From assembly GCA_003249555.1 (NCBI GenBank), contig QKIQ01000083.1, forward strand, positions 62,001-126,000: a stretch of 64,000 nt of DNA, in the 5' to 3' direction. How positions within the stretch are numbered: position 1 is the stretch's first letter; the number at the start of each line of letters is the position of its first letter. Under the pieces are notes generated by a model. That model saw nothing but the letters and a program-made list of their open reading frames with translations, was not told where the DNA came from and ran no database searches. The translations under genes were made by a program, and so were the position numbers. Shown here one piece after another: positions 36,508 to 45,136 of this stretch. This DNA is from Clostridia bacterium (GTDB lineage: Bacteria > Bacillota > Clostridia > Christensenellales > SZUA-584).

Positions 36508-37769
36508 CGTATTCCTGCCTTTATCATTTGATTCAGTTCCTCAAGGGGAACCGTTTTTTCTTCGCTCTTTTGCATATCGCGAATAACCGCAACACGCTTG
36601 CTCAATTCGTCGTCACCGATAATGACTGAGAATATCGCGCCCAGCTTGACCGCATATTTAAGCTGTGCCTTTAAGCTTCTGCCCATATGATCACACTCGG
36701 CTTTTATACCTGCTTCTCGCAGACGCTTTGTGACGCAAAAACCCTCCACCGCCGCCGCATCGCCCAGCGTACAGACATACGCATCGCACAGCCGCGGCTC
36801 GGGCAGCTGAATTCCCAGCGACTCAAGCACAAGCAGCAGCCGTTCGATGCCAAGTCCGAAACCGATGCCCGGCATAGACGGCCCGCCGAGTTCTTCCACA
36901 AGCCCATCGTAACGTCCGCCACCGCACACGGTACCCTGCGCACCGATATCCGTCGAAATAATTTCAAAAACCGTTTTCGTGTAATAGTCCAAACCGCGCA
37001 CGATAAAAGGATTCACGCTATACTCAATATCCGCCGCTTCCAGCCTGTTTTTGAGGCCCTCAAAATGTACGGCACATTCATCGCAAAGGCAATCCAGCAT
37101 CACGGGCGCTTCACGCACGATTTCGCGGCATGCCTCCTCTTTACAGTCCAGCACGCGCAATGGATTTGTTCTTATGCGTTCTCGGCAGTTGCGGCAAAGC
37201 GAATCTTCCCTTTGTTTTAAGTATTCGCGAAGCGCGGTATTATATGCCGGACGGCACTTTTTACAGCCAATGCTGTTGATATTGAGCGCAAGGCCTTTAA
37301 TGCCCAGCGTTTGGAACAACGACAGAGCCACCGTAATGACTTCCGCATCAATTGACGGCCCCTGCGAGCCGAACACCTCGACGCCAAACTGATGGTGTTC
37401 TCTTTGCCGCCCCGCCTGCGGGCGTTCATAGCGAAACACCGGCGTACTCAGGTAATACATCTTCGTGGGCTGCGCGTCGGCATACAGGCTGTTTTCCACA
37501 AAGCTTCTCACCGCGCCCGCTGTACCCTCGGGCTTAAGCGTTAAGCTTCTGCCGCCCTTGTCGTCAAACGTGTACATCTCTTTTTGCACGATGTCCGTCG
37601 TGTCTCCCACACCCCGAAGAAAAAGCTCTGTATGCTCAAACACGGGCGTGCGTATCTCGCGGTATCCGAAACGTGCGCATATATCACGTATTACCGATTC
37701 GACATATTGCCACCTGCTGCTCTGCGCAGGCAAAACGTCTTTTGTGCCTTTCGGCGCTTTTGTCAGCAT
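36504..37769 (-). CDS. hisS: Histidyl-tRNA synthetase
   Basis: A class IIa synthetase of 421 residues. KGTKDVLP opens it. Motif 2 has FRYERPQAGRQREHHQFGVE. The histidine-binding motifs are GLDYYTKTVFEI and GGGRYDGL, and the anticodon domain starts near residue 325. A Cys-rich insert (CKKCRPAYNT, CRNCRERIRTN, CDCLCDECA-like pairs at about 165-235) looks like a zinc knuckle seen in some clostridial HisRS. It begins at ATG 37769, behind GAGAGGTG, as first gene of hisS-aspS. Confidence 0.97.
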   Translation of the reverse strand: MLTKAPKGTKDVLPAQSSRWQYVESVIRDICARFGYREIRTPVFEHTELFLRGVGDTTDIVQKEMYTFDDKGGRSLTLKPEGTAGAVRSFVENSLYADAQPTKMYYLSTPVFRYERPQAGRQREHHQFGVEVFGSQGPSIDAEVITVALSLFQTLGIKGLALNINSIGCKKCRPAYNTALREYLKQREDSLCRNCRERIRTNPLRVLDCKEEACREIVREAPVMLDCLCDECAVHFEGLKNRLEAADIEYSVNPFIVRGLDYYTKTVFEIISTDIGAQGTVCGGGRYDGLVEELGGPSMPGIGFGLGIERLLLVLESLGIQLPEPRLCDAYVCTLGDAAAVEGFCVTKRLREAGIKAECDHMGRSLKAQLKYAVKLGAIFSVIIGDDELSKRVAVIRDMQKSEEKTVPLEELNQMIKAGIR

Positions 37770-37809
37770 GCTTCACCTCTCAACTCATATTTGTATAAAG
37801 CCGTTTATT

Positions 37810-37900
37810 GAGACTCTTCGGTCGCTTCGCTCCTCAGAATGACATAAGCTGCTGCATATATGCTCTTTGCCGTCATTCCCAGCCCGGCGCATGGAGCGGC
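37810..37900. repeat. Interspersed-type repeat inside the hisS leader
   Basis: Between the T-box terminator and hisS lies text of the form GAGACTCTTCGGTCGCTTCG...CAGAATGAC (37810-37843), then after 28 bases GTCATTCCCAGCCCGGCG... (37872 on). GAATGAC and GTCATTC are inverted. I recall such GTCATTC...GAAGCGAC motifs as common dispersed intergenic repeats. No second copy occurs in this window. Confidence 0.5.
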
Positions 37901-37921
37901 TTTTCGCAGTTTTTGTGCCAA

Positions 37922-38124
37922 TAAAAAAGCCCCCATCTAACGAAAGACAGGGACGAGCATTCACCCGCGGTACCACCCTTGATTCCCAAGCACATCCTTG
38001 AGCTCTTACGGTTATTCGCAATGCAAAGAGGCTGTTACCCGTCTCAAACCGGTCTCTTTCCAATTGCAGTCACGTTGGAAAGTCCCTAAAAGCCCGTATA
38101 CTTGAGCGAATGTCCCCTTCAATT
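37922..38124 (-). ncRNA. T-box leader of hisS-aspS
   Basis: The minus strand has the T-box core AGGGTGGTACCGCGGG (about 37963-37979), preceded by a long Stem I with base pairs ATTCGC / GCGAAT and the AGTA bulge motif. It ends in a terminator: GTCCC...GGGGGC, nine pairs including G-T, then six T (37922-37954). Uncharged tRNA pairs with the core and blocks termination. I could not fix the specifier codon; His is expected from gene order, Asp is possible. Confidence 0.85.
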
Positions 38125-38130
38125 ATGCCA

Positions 38131-38159
38131 ATTATACACTTTGCCTTTTTGTTTGTCTA
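38131..38159 (-). promoter_or_regulatory. Promoter of the hisS T-box transcript
   Basis: -35 TAGACA (38154-38159), 17-base spacer, -10 TATAAT (38131-38136). Confidence 0.65.
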
Positions 38160-38175
38160 CAGCATATTTTCACAA

Positions 38176-38213
38176 TAAAAAGTGTTCGAGCTTATTTCTT
38201 CACCCGAACACTT
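38176..38213 (-). terminator. Terminator of pta-ackA
   Basis: Nine-pair stem AAGTGTTCG / CGAACACTT followed by TTTTTATT on the minus strand. Confidence 0.85.
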
Positions 38214-38225
38214 GCTGTCAATTTG

Positions 38226-39416
38226 CTATTTGCAAAGCTCAAATGTGTCGATTGCAATCATGAGCTCTTCGTTGGTGGGCACACACCAAATCTCCACCTT
38301 GGAATCGGCAGCCGATATGCGCATTTCACCGCGGTTTTTGTTAAGCTCCTCATCCATTTTCACACCCATGTACTCAAGACCTTCCACGCAAGCTGCGCGA
38401 AGCGCCCCGTTGTTCTCGCCGATACCCGCCGTAAACACGATGGCATCCACACCGCCCATGGCAGCCGCGTAAGCGCCAATGTATTTCTTGACACCATAGC
38501 AGAATATCTCAATCGCAATCTTGGCGCGCTGATTGCCCTCGACTGACGCTTTATCCAAGTCTCTAAAGTCGCTTGAGATGCCCGATATGCCCAAAACGCC
38601 GCACTTTTTGTTCATATAATCGCTCATCTGCTCAGAGTTAAGATTCATCTCTTTCATCAGATGCGGCACGATAGCGGGATCAATATCGCCACAGCGCGTC
38701 CCCATCACCACACCCGCAAGAGGCGTTAAACCCATCGTGGTATCAACGCATTTGCCGCCGTCCACTGCCGCGAGGCTTGAACCGTTGCCAAGGTGACATG
38801 TGATGATTTTTAAATCCTTCTTGTCTTTGCCAAGGAGCTTGGGCAGCCGCTGCGACACATATTTGTGCGATGTGCCGTGGAAACCATAGCGGCGAATGCC
38901 GTGCTCTGTATATGCGTCGTACGACAGGCCATATAGATATGCCTTTTTGGGCATTGTCTGATGGAAAGCCGTATCAAACACCGCAACCATCGGTGTATCC
39001 GGCATTGTGGCCATGCATGCTTCGATACCCATCAGATTGGCGGGGTTGTGCAGCGGACCGAATTTTATGCACTCTTTTATCGCCGCAATCACCTCGTCGT
39101 TGATAATGACGCTATCAGAAAACTTTTCCGCCGCGTGCAAGACGCGATGCCCCACAGCGTTGATCTCGCTCATATCCGAGATGATGCCAAATTGTTTATC
39201 CGTCAGCGCGTGAAGCACATGCCCCATCGCTTCTTTATGGTCTTTCATCGGCTCTTTGATTTCAAGCTTTTCTTTTCCCTTTGCGGTGTGCGTGAGCATT
39301 GAACCTTCGATGCCGATACGCTCTACCAGCCCTTTTGCCAACACTTCTTCCTTGCTGATTTCGATAAGCTGATATTTTAAGGACGAACTGCCCGCGTTAA
39401 TAACAAGTATATTCAT
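38226..39416 (-). CDS. ackA: Acetate kinase
   Basis: AckA makes ATP and acetate from acetyl phosphate. The ASKHA fold is complete at 396 residues: [14 protein letters not shown], the [10 protein letters not shown] region, [35 protein letters not shown] and GENN. Start: ATG 39416, behind AGGAGG; the open frame continues 18 codons upstream without support. Together with pta it converts acetyl-CoA to acetate, the main energy step of many clostridial fermentations. Confidence 0.98.
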   Translation of the reverse strand: MNILVINAGSSSLKYQLIEISKEEVLAKGLVERIGIEGSMLTHTAKGKEKLEIKEPMKDHKEAMGHVLHALTDKQFGIISDMSEINAVGHRVLHAAEKFSDSVIINDEVIAAIKECIKFGPLHNPANLMGIEACMATMPDTPMVAVFDTAFHQTMPKKAYLYGLSYDAYTEHGIRRYGFHGTSHKYVSQRLPKLLGKDKKDLKIITCHLGNGSSLAAVDGGKCVDTTMGLTPLAGVVMGTRCGDIDPAIVPHLMKEMNLNSEQMSDYMNKKCGVLGISGISSDFRDLDKASVEGNQRAKIAIEIFCYGVKKYIGAYAAAMGGVDAIVFTAGIGENNGALRAACVEGLEYMGVKMDEELNKNRGEMRISAADSKVEIWCVPTNEELMIAIDTFELCK

Positions 39417-39485
39417 TTGCAACCTCCTACTTTTTACACCATAAAGGCTGTACTTTACAGTGTCCCCCATTTTTTATTATTTTGA

Positions 39486-40475
39486 TTATTGAAGCGTCTG
39501 CACAGCCGTAATGGCCACCACAGACACGATATCATCCACGCTGCATCCGCGCGACAGGTCGTTGACCGGCGCAGCAAGCCCCTGACAGATCGGCCCGATG
39601 GCTTCTGCTCCCGCAAGACGCTGCACGAGTTTGTATCCGATGTTGCCCGCCTGCAGGTCTGGGAATATCAGCACGTTTGCGTTGCCCGCCACAGGGCTGC
39701 CCGGCGATTTGAGCTGGCCGACGGATGCCACAAGCGCAGCGTCTGCCTGAAGCTCGCCGTCCACCATGAGCGAAGGGGCCATTTCCTTGACAAGCTTTGT
39801 GGCGTTTGCGACCTTGTCCACGTTTTCATGCTTGGCGCTGCCCTTGGTTGAGAAAGACAGCATGGCCACCTTGGGCGCCATACCCGTCAGCTGTGAAGCC
39901 GTTTTCGCCGTCGATACAGCGATGGCCGCAAGCTGATTTTCGTCCGGATTCGGGTTGACAGCGCAGTCACCAAAGACCATGATGCCATTATGACCATAGC
40001 TTTCGTCTTTGAGTATCATGATAAAACAACTGGAAACCACTGATATACCGGGTGAAGTTTTGATTATCTGAAGTGCCGGGCGGAGTGTGTTGGCTGTTGT
40101 GTTGATGGCTCCTGCCACCATGCCGTCTGCGTCGCCCATCTTGATCATCATACATGCATAGTAGAGCGGGTCTTTGACTTGCTTTAAGGCCTGTTCTTCC
40201 GTGATACCTTTGCTTTTGCGAAGTTCGTAGAATTTATCTGCGTAACTTTTGATCTTTTCGGATTTCTCCGGGTCTATAATCGTCACCCCTGTGTAGTCAA
40301 GTCCTGCGGATTTTTGCTTAATCTCGTCCTCGTTGCCAATGAGTATCACCTGAGCGATGCCTTCCTTGGCAATTAACTCTGCCGCCTTGACCGTTCTTTC
40401 CTCCGCACCCTCCGGCAGGACTATCCTTTTGCCAGCCGAGCGCGCTTTTTGCTTGATTTCGTCCATGAGTCCCAT
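39486..40475 (-). CDS. pta: Phosphate acetyltransferase
   Basis: A 329-residue short-form Pta that turns acetyl-CoA and phosphate into acetyl phosphate. Typical segments are RIVLPEGAEERT, DADGMVAGAINTTANTLRPALQ, FGDCAVNPNP, GNANVLIFPDLQAGNIGYK and the closing DLSRGCSVDDIV. It precedes ackA by 69 bases. Start ATG 40475 (AAGGGAG lies rather far upstream). Confidence 0.96.
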   Translation of the reverse strand: MGLMDEIKQKARSAGKRIVLPEGAEERTVKAAELIAKEGIAQVILIGNEDEIKQKSAGLDYTGVTIIDPEKSEKIKSYADKFYELRKSKGITEEQALKQVKDPLYYACMMIKMGDADGMVAGAINTTANTLRPALQIIKTSPGISVVSSCFIMILKDESYGHNGIMVFGDCAVNPNPDENQLAAIAVSTAKTASQLTGMAPKVAMLSFSTKGSAKHENVDKVANATKLVKEMAPSLMVDGELQADAALVASVGQLKSPGSPVAGNANVLIFPDLQAGNIGYKLVQRLAGAEAIGPICQGLAAPVNDLSRGCSVDDIVSVVAITAVQTLQ

Positions 40476-40517
40476 TTTGTCTCAAAGTCTCCCTTCAAAA
40501 AACGATAAATATGTATA

Positions 40518-40546
40518 TCAACAATACATCTGCGTAATGGTATAAT
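40518..40546 (+). promoter_or_regulatory. Candidate tmcAL promoter
   Basis: -10 TATAAT (40541-40546) with a weak -35 TCAACA (40518-40523) at 17 bases; divergent from pta. Confidence 0.4.
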
Positions 40547-40598
40547 AAAACCATCTGCTATTATATATAATTAAAACGTGTTTGAAAAGGACAAATTG

Positions 40599-41768
40599 AT
40601 GTATATTTACGGCATTATCGCAGAATACAATCCATTTCACAGAGGACACGAGAGGCAAATCGCGCTGACGCGCCAAAACAACGACGATCTGATCGTCTGC
40701 GCAATGAGCGGAGGCTTCGTACAGCGCGGCGAACCCGCGATATTCGACAAATGGACGCGGGCGGCCTGCGCGCTTTTGTGCGGCGCGGATGCAGTCATCG
40801 AGTTGCCGCTGCTATCTGCGATTCAAAGCGCGCAAGGGTTTGCGACGGGCGGTGTGAATACGCTGGCTGCCACAGGTGCCACGCATTTGAGTTTTGGCTG
40901 CGAAACAGACGATATTGCCATGCTTGAGCGTCTGGCATCAACGTTATCCCACGAAGACGCGGCTTACAAGCACGCACTTAAAAACCATTTAAGCAAAGGA
41001 CACAGCTTCCCCCGCGCCCGCATGAACGCGGCGGACGCGCCTGAAATCGCGTCTATGCCCGGCGCGCTGCTCGGTATCGAATACTTAAAGGCGATCAACG
41101 CGTATCATCCGCATATCATACCGCATGTGGTAAAGCGCGAAGGCGCAGCGTACCATTCTGCCGATATCGGCGAATACCTTCCCAGCGCGACCGCGATACG
41201 CGCCGCGTTTGCCGCGACAGATACGGAAAAAGCGCTCGCTGCGATGCCGGACGCTTGCGCGGATTATCTGCGCACACAAATAAACGCCGGGCTCAAGCCG
41301 GCATTTGCGGATACTTTCGACAACGCTCTATTAACAACGCTGCGACTCAAAGGCCGCGATTACATTGCATATTTGCCCGACGTGAGCGAAGGCTTGGAAA
41401 ACAGAATCTACGACGCAGCATTAAAATGCGCCACGCGCAGCGAGCTGATTTCGCGAGTTAAAACCAAACGATATACTTATGCGCGCATTTCGCGCATACT
41501 GCTTTGCGCGCTGCTCGGTATTACGCGAGAGATGATTGAAGCGGCGAACATGACGCCCGTCTCGCATATCCGCGTACTCGGCGCCAAAAGCCCCGAAGTG
41601 ATGTCCAAGCTCGCCGCCGCATCCAAGGTGCCGCTTGTCACAACCGCCGCGCCGCCGTATCCCGATATCGACATCGCCGCAACGGGCGTTTGGGCGCTGA
41701 CGCAGACCGCACCGCCGTTTTGCGACGCAAACAGGGATTACACGCAGAGACTGTTGGTGGGAGATTAA
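40599..41768 (+). CDS. tmcAL: tRNA(Met) cytidine acetate ligase TmcAL
   Basis: TmcAL (formerly YlbM) acetylates C34 of elongator tRNA-Met using acetate and ATP. The nucleotidyltransferase core is visible in GIIAEYNPFHRGH (HxGH-like), AMSGGFVQRGEPAIFDKW and the ELPLLSAIQSAQGFATG segment. The middle has LPSATAIR, and the C-terminal part has YTYARISRILL. ATG 40599 follows AAGGA by seven bases; a GTG 21 bases upstream is not favoured. The gene adjoins ylbJ as in Bacillus. Its GC-rich codon use resembles the neighbouring core genes. Confidence 0.92.
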   Translation: MYIYGIIAEYNPFHRGHERQIALTRQNNDDLIVCAMSGGFVQRGEPAIFDKWTRAACALLCGADAVIELPLLSAIQSAQGFATGGVNTLAATGATHLSFGCETDDIAMLERLASTLSHEDAAYKHALKNHLSKGHSFPRARMNAADAPEIASMPGALLGIEYLKAINAYHPHIIPHVVKREGAAYHSADIGEYLPSATAIRAAFAATDTEKALAAMPDACADYLRTQINAGLKPAFADTFDNALLTTLRLKGRDYIAYLPDVSEGLENRIYDAALKCATRSELISRVKTKRYTYARISRILLCALLGITREMIEAANMTPVSHIRVLGAKSPEVMSKLAAASKVPLVTTAAPPYPDIDIAATGVWALTQTAPPFCDANRDYTQRLLVGD

Positions 41769-41964
41769 TAGTATTTCACGTCTCATCCTTTTCAACTCAT
41801 CGCACACAATCAACGCTGTCTCTTCCGCCGTTCTACCTTAGGTCTAAGGCGGTATCTTACTTTATCAAGCAGCTCATTTTTATCGGCATCGATTTTAACC
41901 GAATTTTCCGTACGTTTCATACGCCTATCTTATGGCTCATATCATAAAACGTAGGTGTGAATAT

Positions 41965-43134
41965 ATGAAAAAGAAAGTGATACTCATCGCCGCCGTGGCA
42001 GCGTTGGCGGTGTTGCTGCTCATTTACCCGGAAAACTGCTTAAACAGCGCGCGCTACGGCTTAAACCTTTGGATGAGCGCTGTATTCCCTGCGCTGTTTC
42101 CGTTTATGGCGGCGTCGTTCTTACTGCTCGACACAGGCATCGTGAGGCTGGTCTCGCACATATTCGCGCCCGTGACACGCGCGCTTTTTTACGCGCCCGG
42201 CGAATCTGCGTATGTGTTCTTAGCGTCGGCGATGTCGGGCTATCCCGTGGGCGCAAGGCTTTCGGCGGAGTTGTATGCCAATCAACAAATTACCGAAACG
42301 GAGGCACAGCGTATTGTGCGTTTTACAAGCGTATCGGGACCCGTTTTCATCACGGGCACCGTATGCACAGGGCTGCTCAAGCTGCCCGAAGCGGGCGTTT
42401 ATCTCGCCGCCGCGCATTATCTGTCCGCCGTTGCCGTGGGTATTCTGTTTGGGATTTTCACGCGCCGCCTAAGGCTCAAACGCCGCCAAACACCAAGGCT
42501 GCGTTTCAACGAAGCGATATCCCAATTTAAGCAAGACGCGTCACAATGTCCGCCCGTGGGCGAGATGCTGGCAAACAGCGTCGAAAAAGCACTTATTGTG
42601 CTGCTCAAAGTGGGCGGCTTTATTGTCTTGTTTTCTGTTGTGCTGGAAATGCTTTCCGTTACAGGTCTGATGGACTTACTGGGTTGGGTGTATATGCCGG
42701 TAGCGAAAACGGCAGGCTTTGGCAGCGAGGGTGCCCAGGCTATGCTGTATGGCGGCGTAGAAATGACATCGGGCTGTGCGCGTGCCGCAGTATTGAATCT
42801 GCCCATCCATATCAAGCTCCCCATGGTTGCGGGCATCATCACGTTCGGCGGTATGTGCATCCACATGCAGACCACCGCTATGACAACATCAAGCGGTCTA
42901 AAACCAAAAAGGTTTCTGCTGGCCAAGAGTATTCAGGCGATACTGGCCTTTGGCTTTACGTCTTTGTTCCTCACTCTTTTCCCACTCTCGACTGCTGCGT
43001 CGAATATTGGCGCAGACACAAAAACAGCCGCGTATAGCGGCGTCATTTTTGCGGCAGCATCACTCATTGTGCTGCTCATTATAAAAATTTGGCAGAGACG
43101 TTCAAAGCATTCAGCTTTTCCGCTTGCTCGATAG
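41965..43134 (+). CDS. ylbJ: YlbJ-like sporulation integral membrane protein
   Basis: A 389-residue protein with eight or more membrane helices of the nucleoside-transporter-gate (Gate) fold: AVFPALFPFMAASFLL, SGYPVGARL, TSVSGPVFITGTV and GGMCIHMQT. YlbJ in Bacillus is made in the mother cell and is needed for spore maturation; SpoIIIAE-like transport is one idea. ATG 41965 follows AGGTG. The last 24 bases overlap the convergent gene at 43111-43563. Confidence 0.88.
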   Translation: MKKKVILIAAVAALAVLLLIYPENCLNSARYGLNLWMSAVFPALFPFMAASFLLLDTGIVRLVSHIFAPVTRALFYAPGESAYVFLASAMSGYPVGARLSAELYANQQITETEAQRIVRFTSVSGPVFITGTVCTGLLKLPEAGVYLAAAHYLSAVAVGILFGIFTRRLRLKRRQTPRLRFNEAISQFKQDASQCPPVGEMLANSVEKALIVLLKVGGFIVLFSVVLEMLSVTGLMDLLGWVYMPVAKTAGFGSEGAQAMLYGGVEMTSGCARAAVLNLPIHIKLPMVAGIITFGGMCIHMQTTAMTTSSGLKPKRFLLAKSIQAILAFGFTSLFLTLFPLSTAASNIGADTKTAAYSGVIFAAASLIVLLIIKIWQRRSKHSAFPLAR

Positions 43135-43563
43135 CTCCTGCCGGTTTTTTCTCAACACCTTTAAATAGTCGGTGAAATACGTTTCCACCTCTGCCAGTAT
43201 ATCGTCCGCATATTCCTTGGCACCCAGCGATATCTGCTTAGCGGTTTCCTCGGCCTTTTTGACAATTTCTTTAGACTTTGTCTCCGCTTCCTGCACCACA
43301 GAATTGTCGGATACACGGGTTTGCAACTCGTCCTCCGCACTCTTGACGATGGATACGCCTTCCTCCCGCGCAGAAGACAATATCTGCTCTTTTTCCTTCA
43401 GAATCTCCTCAGCGTCCAGCAATTCCTGCGGGAGCGCATTTTTCAGATCCTTAATAATCTCCATCACGATATCGTAGTCTACGGAGCGCTTGCTGGAAAA
43501 TACCGCTTTGGGGCTGTTTCCAATTTCTTCGATGAGTTCATCGAGCAGTTCTAGAATTTTCAT
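43111..43563 (-). CDS. Coiled-coil protein downstream of coaD
   Basis: A 150-residue soluble protein, almost all helical. The N-terminus is ILELLDELIEEIGNSPKAVF. From about 50 to 115 runs a charged Glu/Lys/Ala-rich coiled coil (KEKEQILSSAREEG, AETKSKEIVKKAEETAKQ) like the ATP synthase b-subunit stalk. Similar proteins next to coaD in Clostridia are labelled ATPase-like or DivIVA-like; I know no proven function. ATG 43563 follows AGGTG. Its 3' end overlaps ylbJ tail-to-tail by 24 bases. Confidence 0.8.
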   Translation of the reverse strand: MKILELLDELIEEIGNSPKAVFSSKRSVDYDIVMEIIKDLKNALPQELLDAEEILKEKEQILSSAREEGVSIVKSAEDELQTRVSDNSVVQEAETKSKEIVKKAEETAKQISLGAKEYADDILAEVETYFTDYLKVLRKNRQELSSKRKS

Positions 43564-43567
43564 GTTA

Positions 43568-44047
43568 TCACCTGCGATATTTATTGATCACATCGTCTTT
43601 AATCGCATCCGGCACCAAACCGGTAATATCACCGCCGTGATAAACCAGCTCTTTGACCATGCTGGAGCTTAAAAACGAGTGATTGATGTCCGTCATCAGA
43701 AAAATGGTTTCTACATTCTTTGCAAGCTTGGCATTCATCGCAGCCATCTGATACTCGTACTCAAAATCTGAAATGGCGCGCAGTCCGCGTATCACAAGGT
43801 TCGCGTTCTTATTTTTCATATAGTCTACAAGAAGCCCCGAAAAACAATCCACATGAACGCCCGGCAAATCGGCAGTGCTGCGGCTGATAAAATCCATGCG
43901 CTGTTCGACAGAAAAAGCAGGCTTTTTGTTCTTGTTGACAAGCACCGCCACAGTCACGTCGTCAAACATCGCCGCCGCGCGCCTGATAATATCCAAATGG
44001 CCGGAAGTCACCGGATCGAAGCTTCCGGGGTATACGCATTTAATCAC
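43568..44047 (-). CDS. coaD: Phosphopantetheine adenylyltransferase
   Basis: CoaD makes dephospho-CoA from 4'-phosphopantetheine and ATP. At 159 residues it has YPGSFDPVTSGHLDII (T/SxGH site), RGLRAISDFEYEYQMA and the FLSSSMVKEL loop. The start is GTG 44047, six bases after GGAG, overlapping rsmD by eight bases. The rsmD-coaD pair is widely conserved. Confidence 0.97.
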   Translation of the reverse strand: MIKCVYPGSFDPVTSGHLDIIRRAAAMFDDVTVAVLVNKNKKPAFSVEQRMDFISRSTADLPGVHVDCFSGLLVDYMKNKNANLVIRGLRAISDFEYEYQMAAMNAKLAKNVETIFLMTDINHSFLSSSMVKELVYHGGDITGLVPDAIKDDVINKYRR

Positions 44048-44585
44048 TTGTATCTCCGTATTTCAGAAACCAGATCGAAATATCACCGTATTCTTTTCTT
44101 TTTGTCAAATTATACCCCATCGGGAGCACAAAATCAAACTTTTTACGACATTCAAGCACCACGGTTGCGCCAGAGACGAGTTTTTCGCCCTTATGTGCCG
44201 CTTCCATCGCCGGTTCGTATAGGTTTTCGTCGTATGGCGGGTCAAGAAACATGATATCGTATTGACGAAGAGTGGGCATGAACTTCATTACATCACCGCG
44301 ATATATCCGGCAGTTTTGTGCCCCGATCGCGTTTACGTTTTGTTCCAGTGTTTTTTGGCAGGCTTTGTTTTGCTCCACGAAATCAACATGAGCTGCCCCG
44401 CGCGACAGCGCCTCTATCCCAAGCGCACCGCTCCCCGCGAAAGCATCCAGCACATTTGCACCTTGTATTTTGAATTGAATGGCTCCGAACATGGCTTCCT
44501 TCACCTTATCGGTGGTGGGCCGCACGGCATCGCCCTTAGGGCAGTCAAGGCGTCTGCCCTTGTAGACCCCCGCTATCACGCGCAT
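44040..44585 (-). CDS. rsmD: 16S rRNA (guanine966-N2)-methyltransferase RsmD
   Basis: A class I SAM methyltransferase of 181 residues that methylates G966. Visible marks are RVIAGVYKGRRL, RPTTDKVKEAMF, the SAM loop LDAFAGSGALGIEALSRGA and the catalytic FLDPPYDE. ATG at 44585 shares a base with the stop of the upstream gene (TGATG). Confidence 0.96.
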   Translation of the reverse strand: MRVIAGVYKGRRLDCPKGDAVRPTTDKVKEAMFGAIQFKIQGANVLDAFAGSGALGIEALSRGAAHVDFVEQNKACQKTLEQNVNAIGAQNCRIYRGDVMKFMPTLRQYDIMFLDPPYDENLYEPAMEAAHKGEKLVSGATVVLECRKKFDFVLPMGYNLTKRKEYGDISIWFLKYGDTSD

Positions 44586-45136
44586 CAGTATGGTCCAATC
44601 ACGCGTCTTTCGGTTACAAGCATGTCCATAGCGATATCGTATGGCTCTGCCTCAATCTTCGGGGCTATCTGCATGTCGTAGCAAATACCGATTTTAAACG
44701 CGTTTGTTTGCTTTAAAAATCTGTCAAAGTACCCGACGCCGTAGCCAATACGGTTCATCGCGGTGTCAAATGCCACACCCGGTACGAGTACCAAATCCGG
44801 CTCGGCTTGTTCACTTTCATTCATAATGATGGGTTCGGCAATACCGTAAACATTACTCTTCATCACCGAATCGTTGGTATATTCCACAGCAACCAGATTG
44901 TCGTCAGTCGCAATGTATGGCAAGGCCAAATGCTTACCCATGTCCAGCAGCGCATGCATAAACGGCAGCAGGTTCGGTTCGTTTTTATACGAAGAATAGG
45001 CCATCACACAGCGGGCATTATTTATACAATCCAGTTCCATAAGTGTCTGTGTAATCAGCGCGCTTGCGATTTCCACTTCTCGCGAGTCCATCTGCGCCCT
45101 TTTTTTCAGCATTTCCTGCCTGATAACATTCTTCAT
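44585..45136 (-). CDS. 5-formyltetrahydrofolate cyclo-ligase
   Basis: The enzyme converts 5-formyl-THF to 5,10-methenyl-THF with ATP. The 183 residues show the family's KKRAQMDSREVE start, VMAYSSYKNEP, the PDLVLVPGVAFD strand and the nucleotide loop RIGYGVGYFDRFL. It overlaps alr (ATGA) and rsmD (TGATG), forming a tightly coupled run. Confidence 0.94.
   Translation of the reverse strand: MKNVIRQEMLKKRAQMDSREVEIASALITQTLMELDCINNARCVMAYSSYKNEPNLLPFMHALLDMGKHLALPYIATDDNLVAVEYTNDSVMKSNVYGIAEPIIMNESEQAEPDLVLVPGVAFDTAMNRIGYGVGYFDRFLKQTNAFKIGICYDMQIAPKIEAEPYDIAMDMLVTERRVIGPY

Noticed and set aside
41895-41925. Sigma-E promoter for ylbJ
   Set aside because: GAATTTT and CATACG are there but only ten bases apart, too close for sigma-E.
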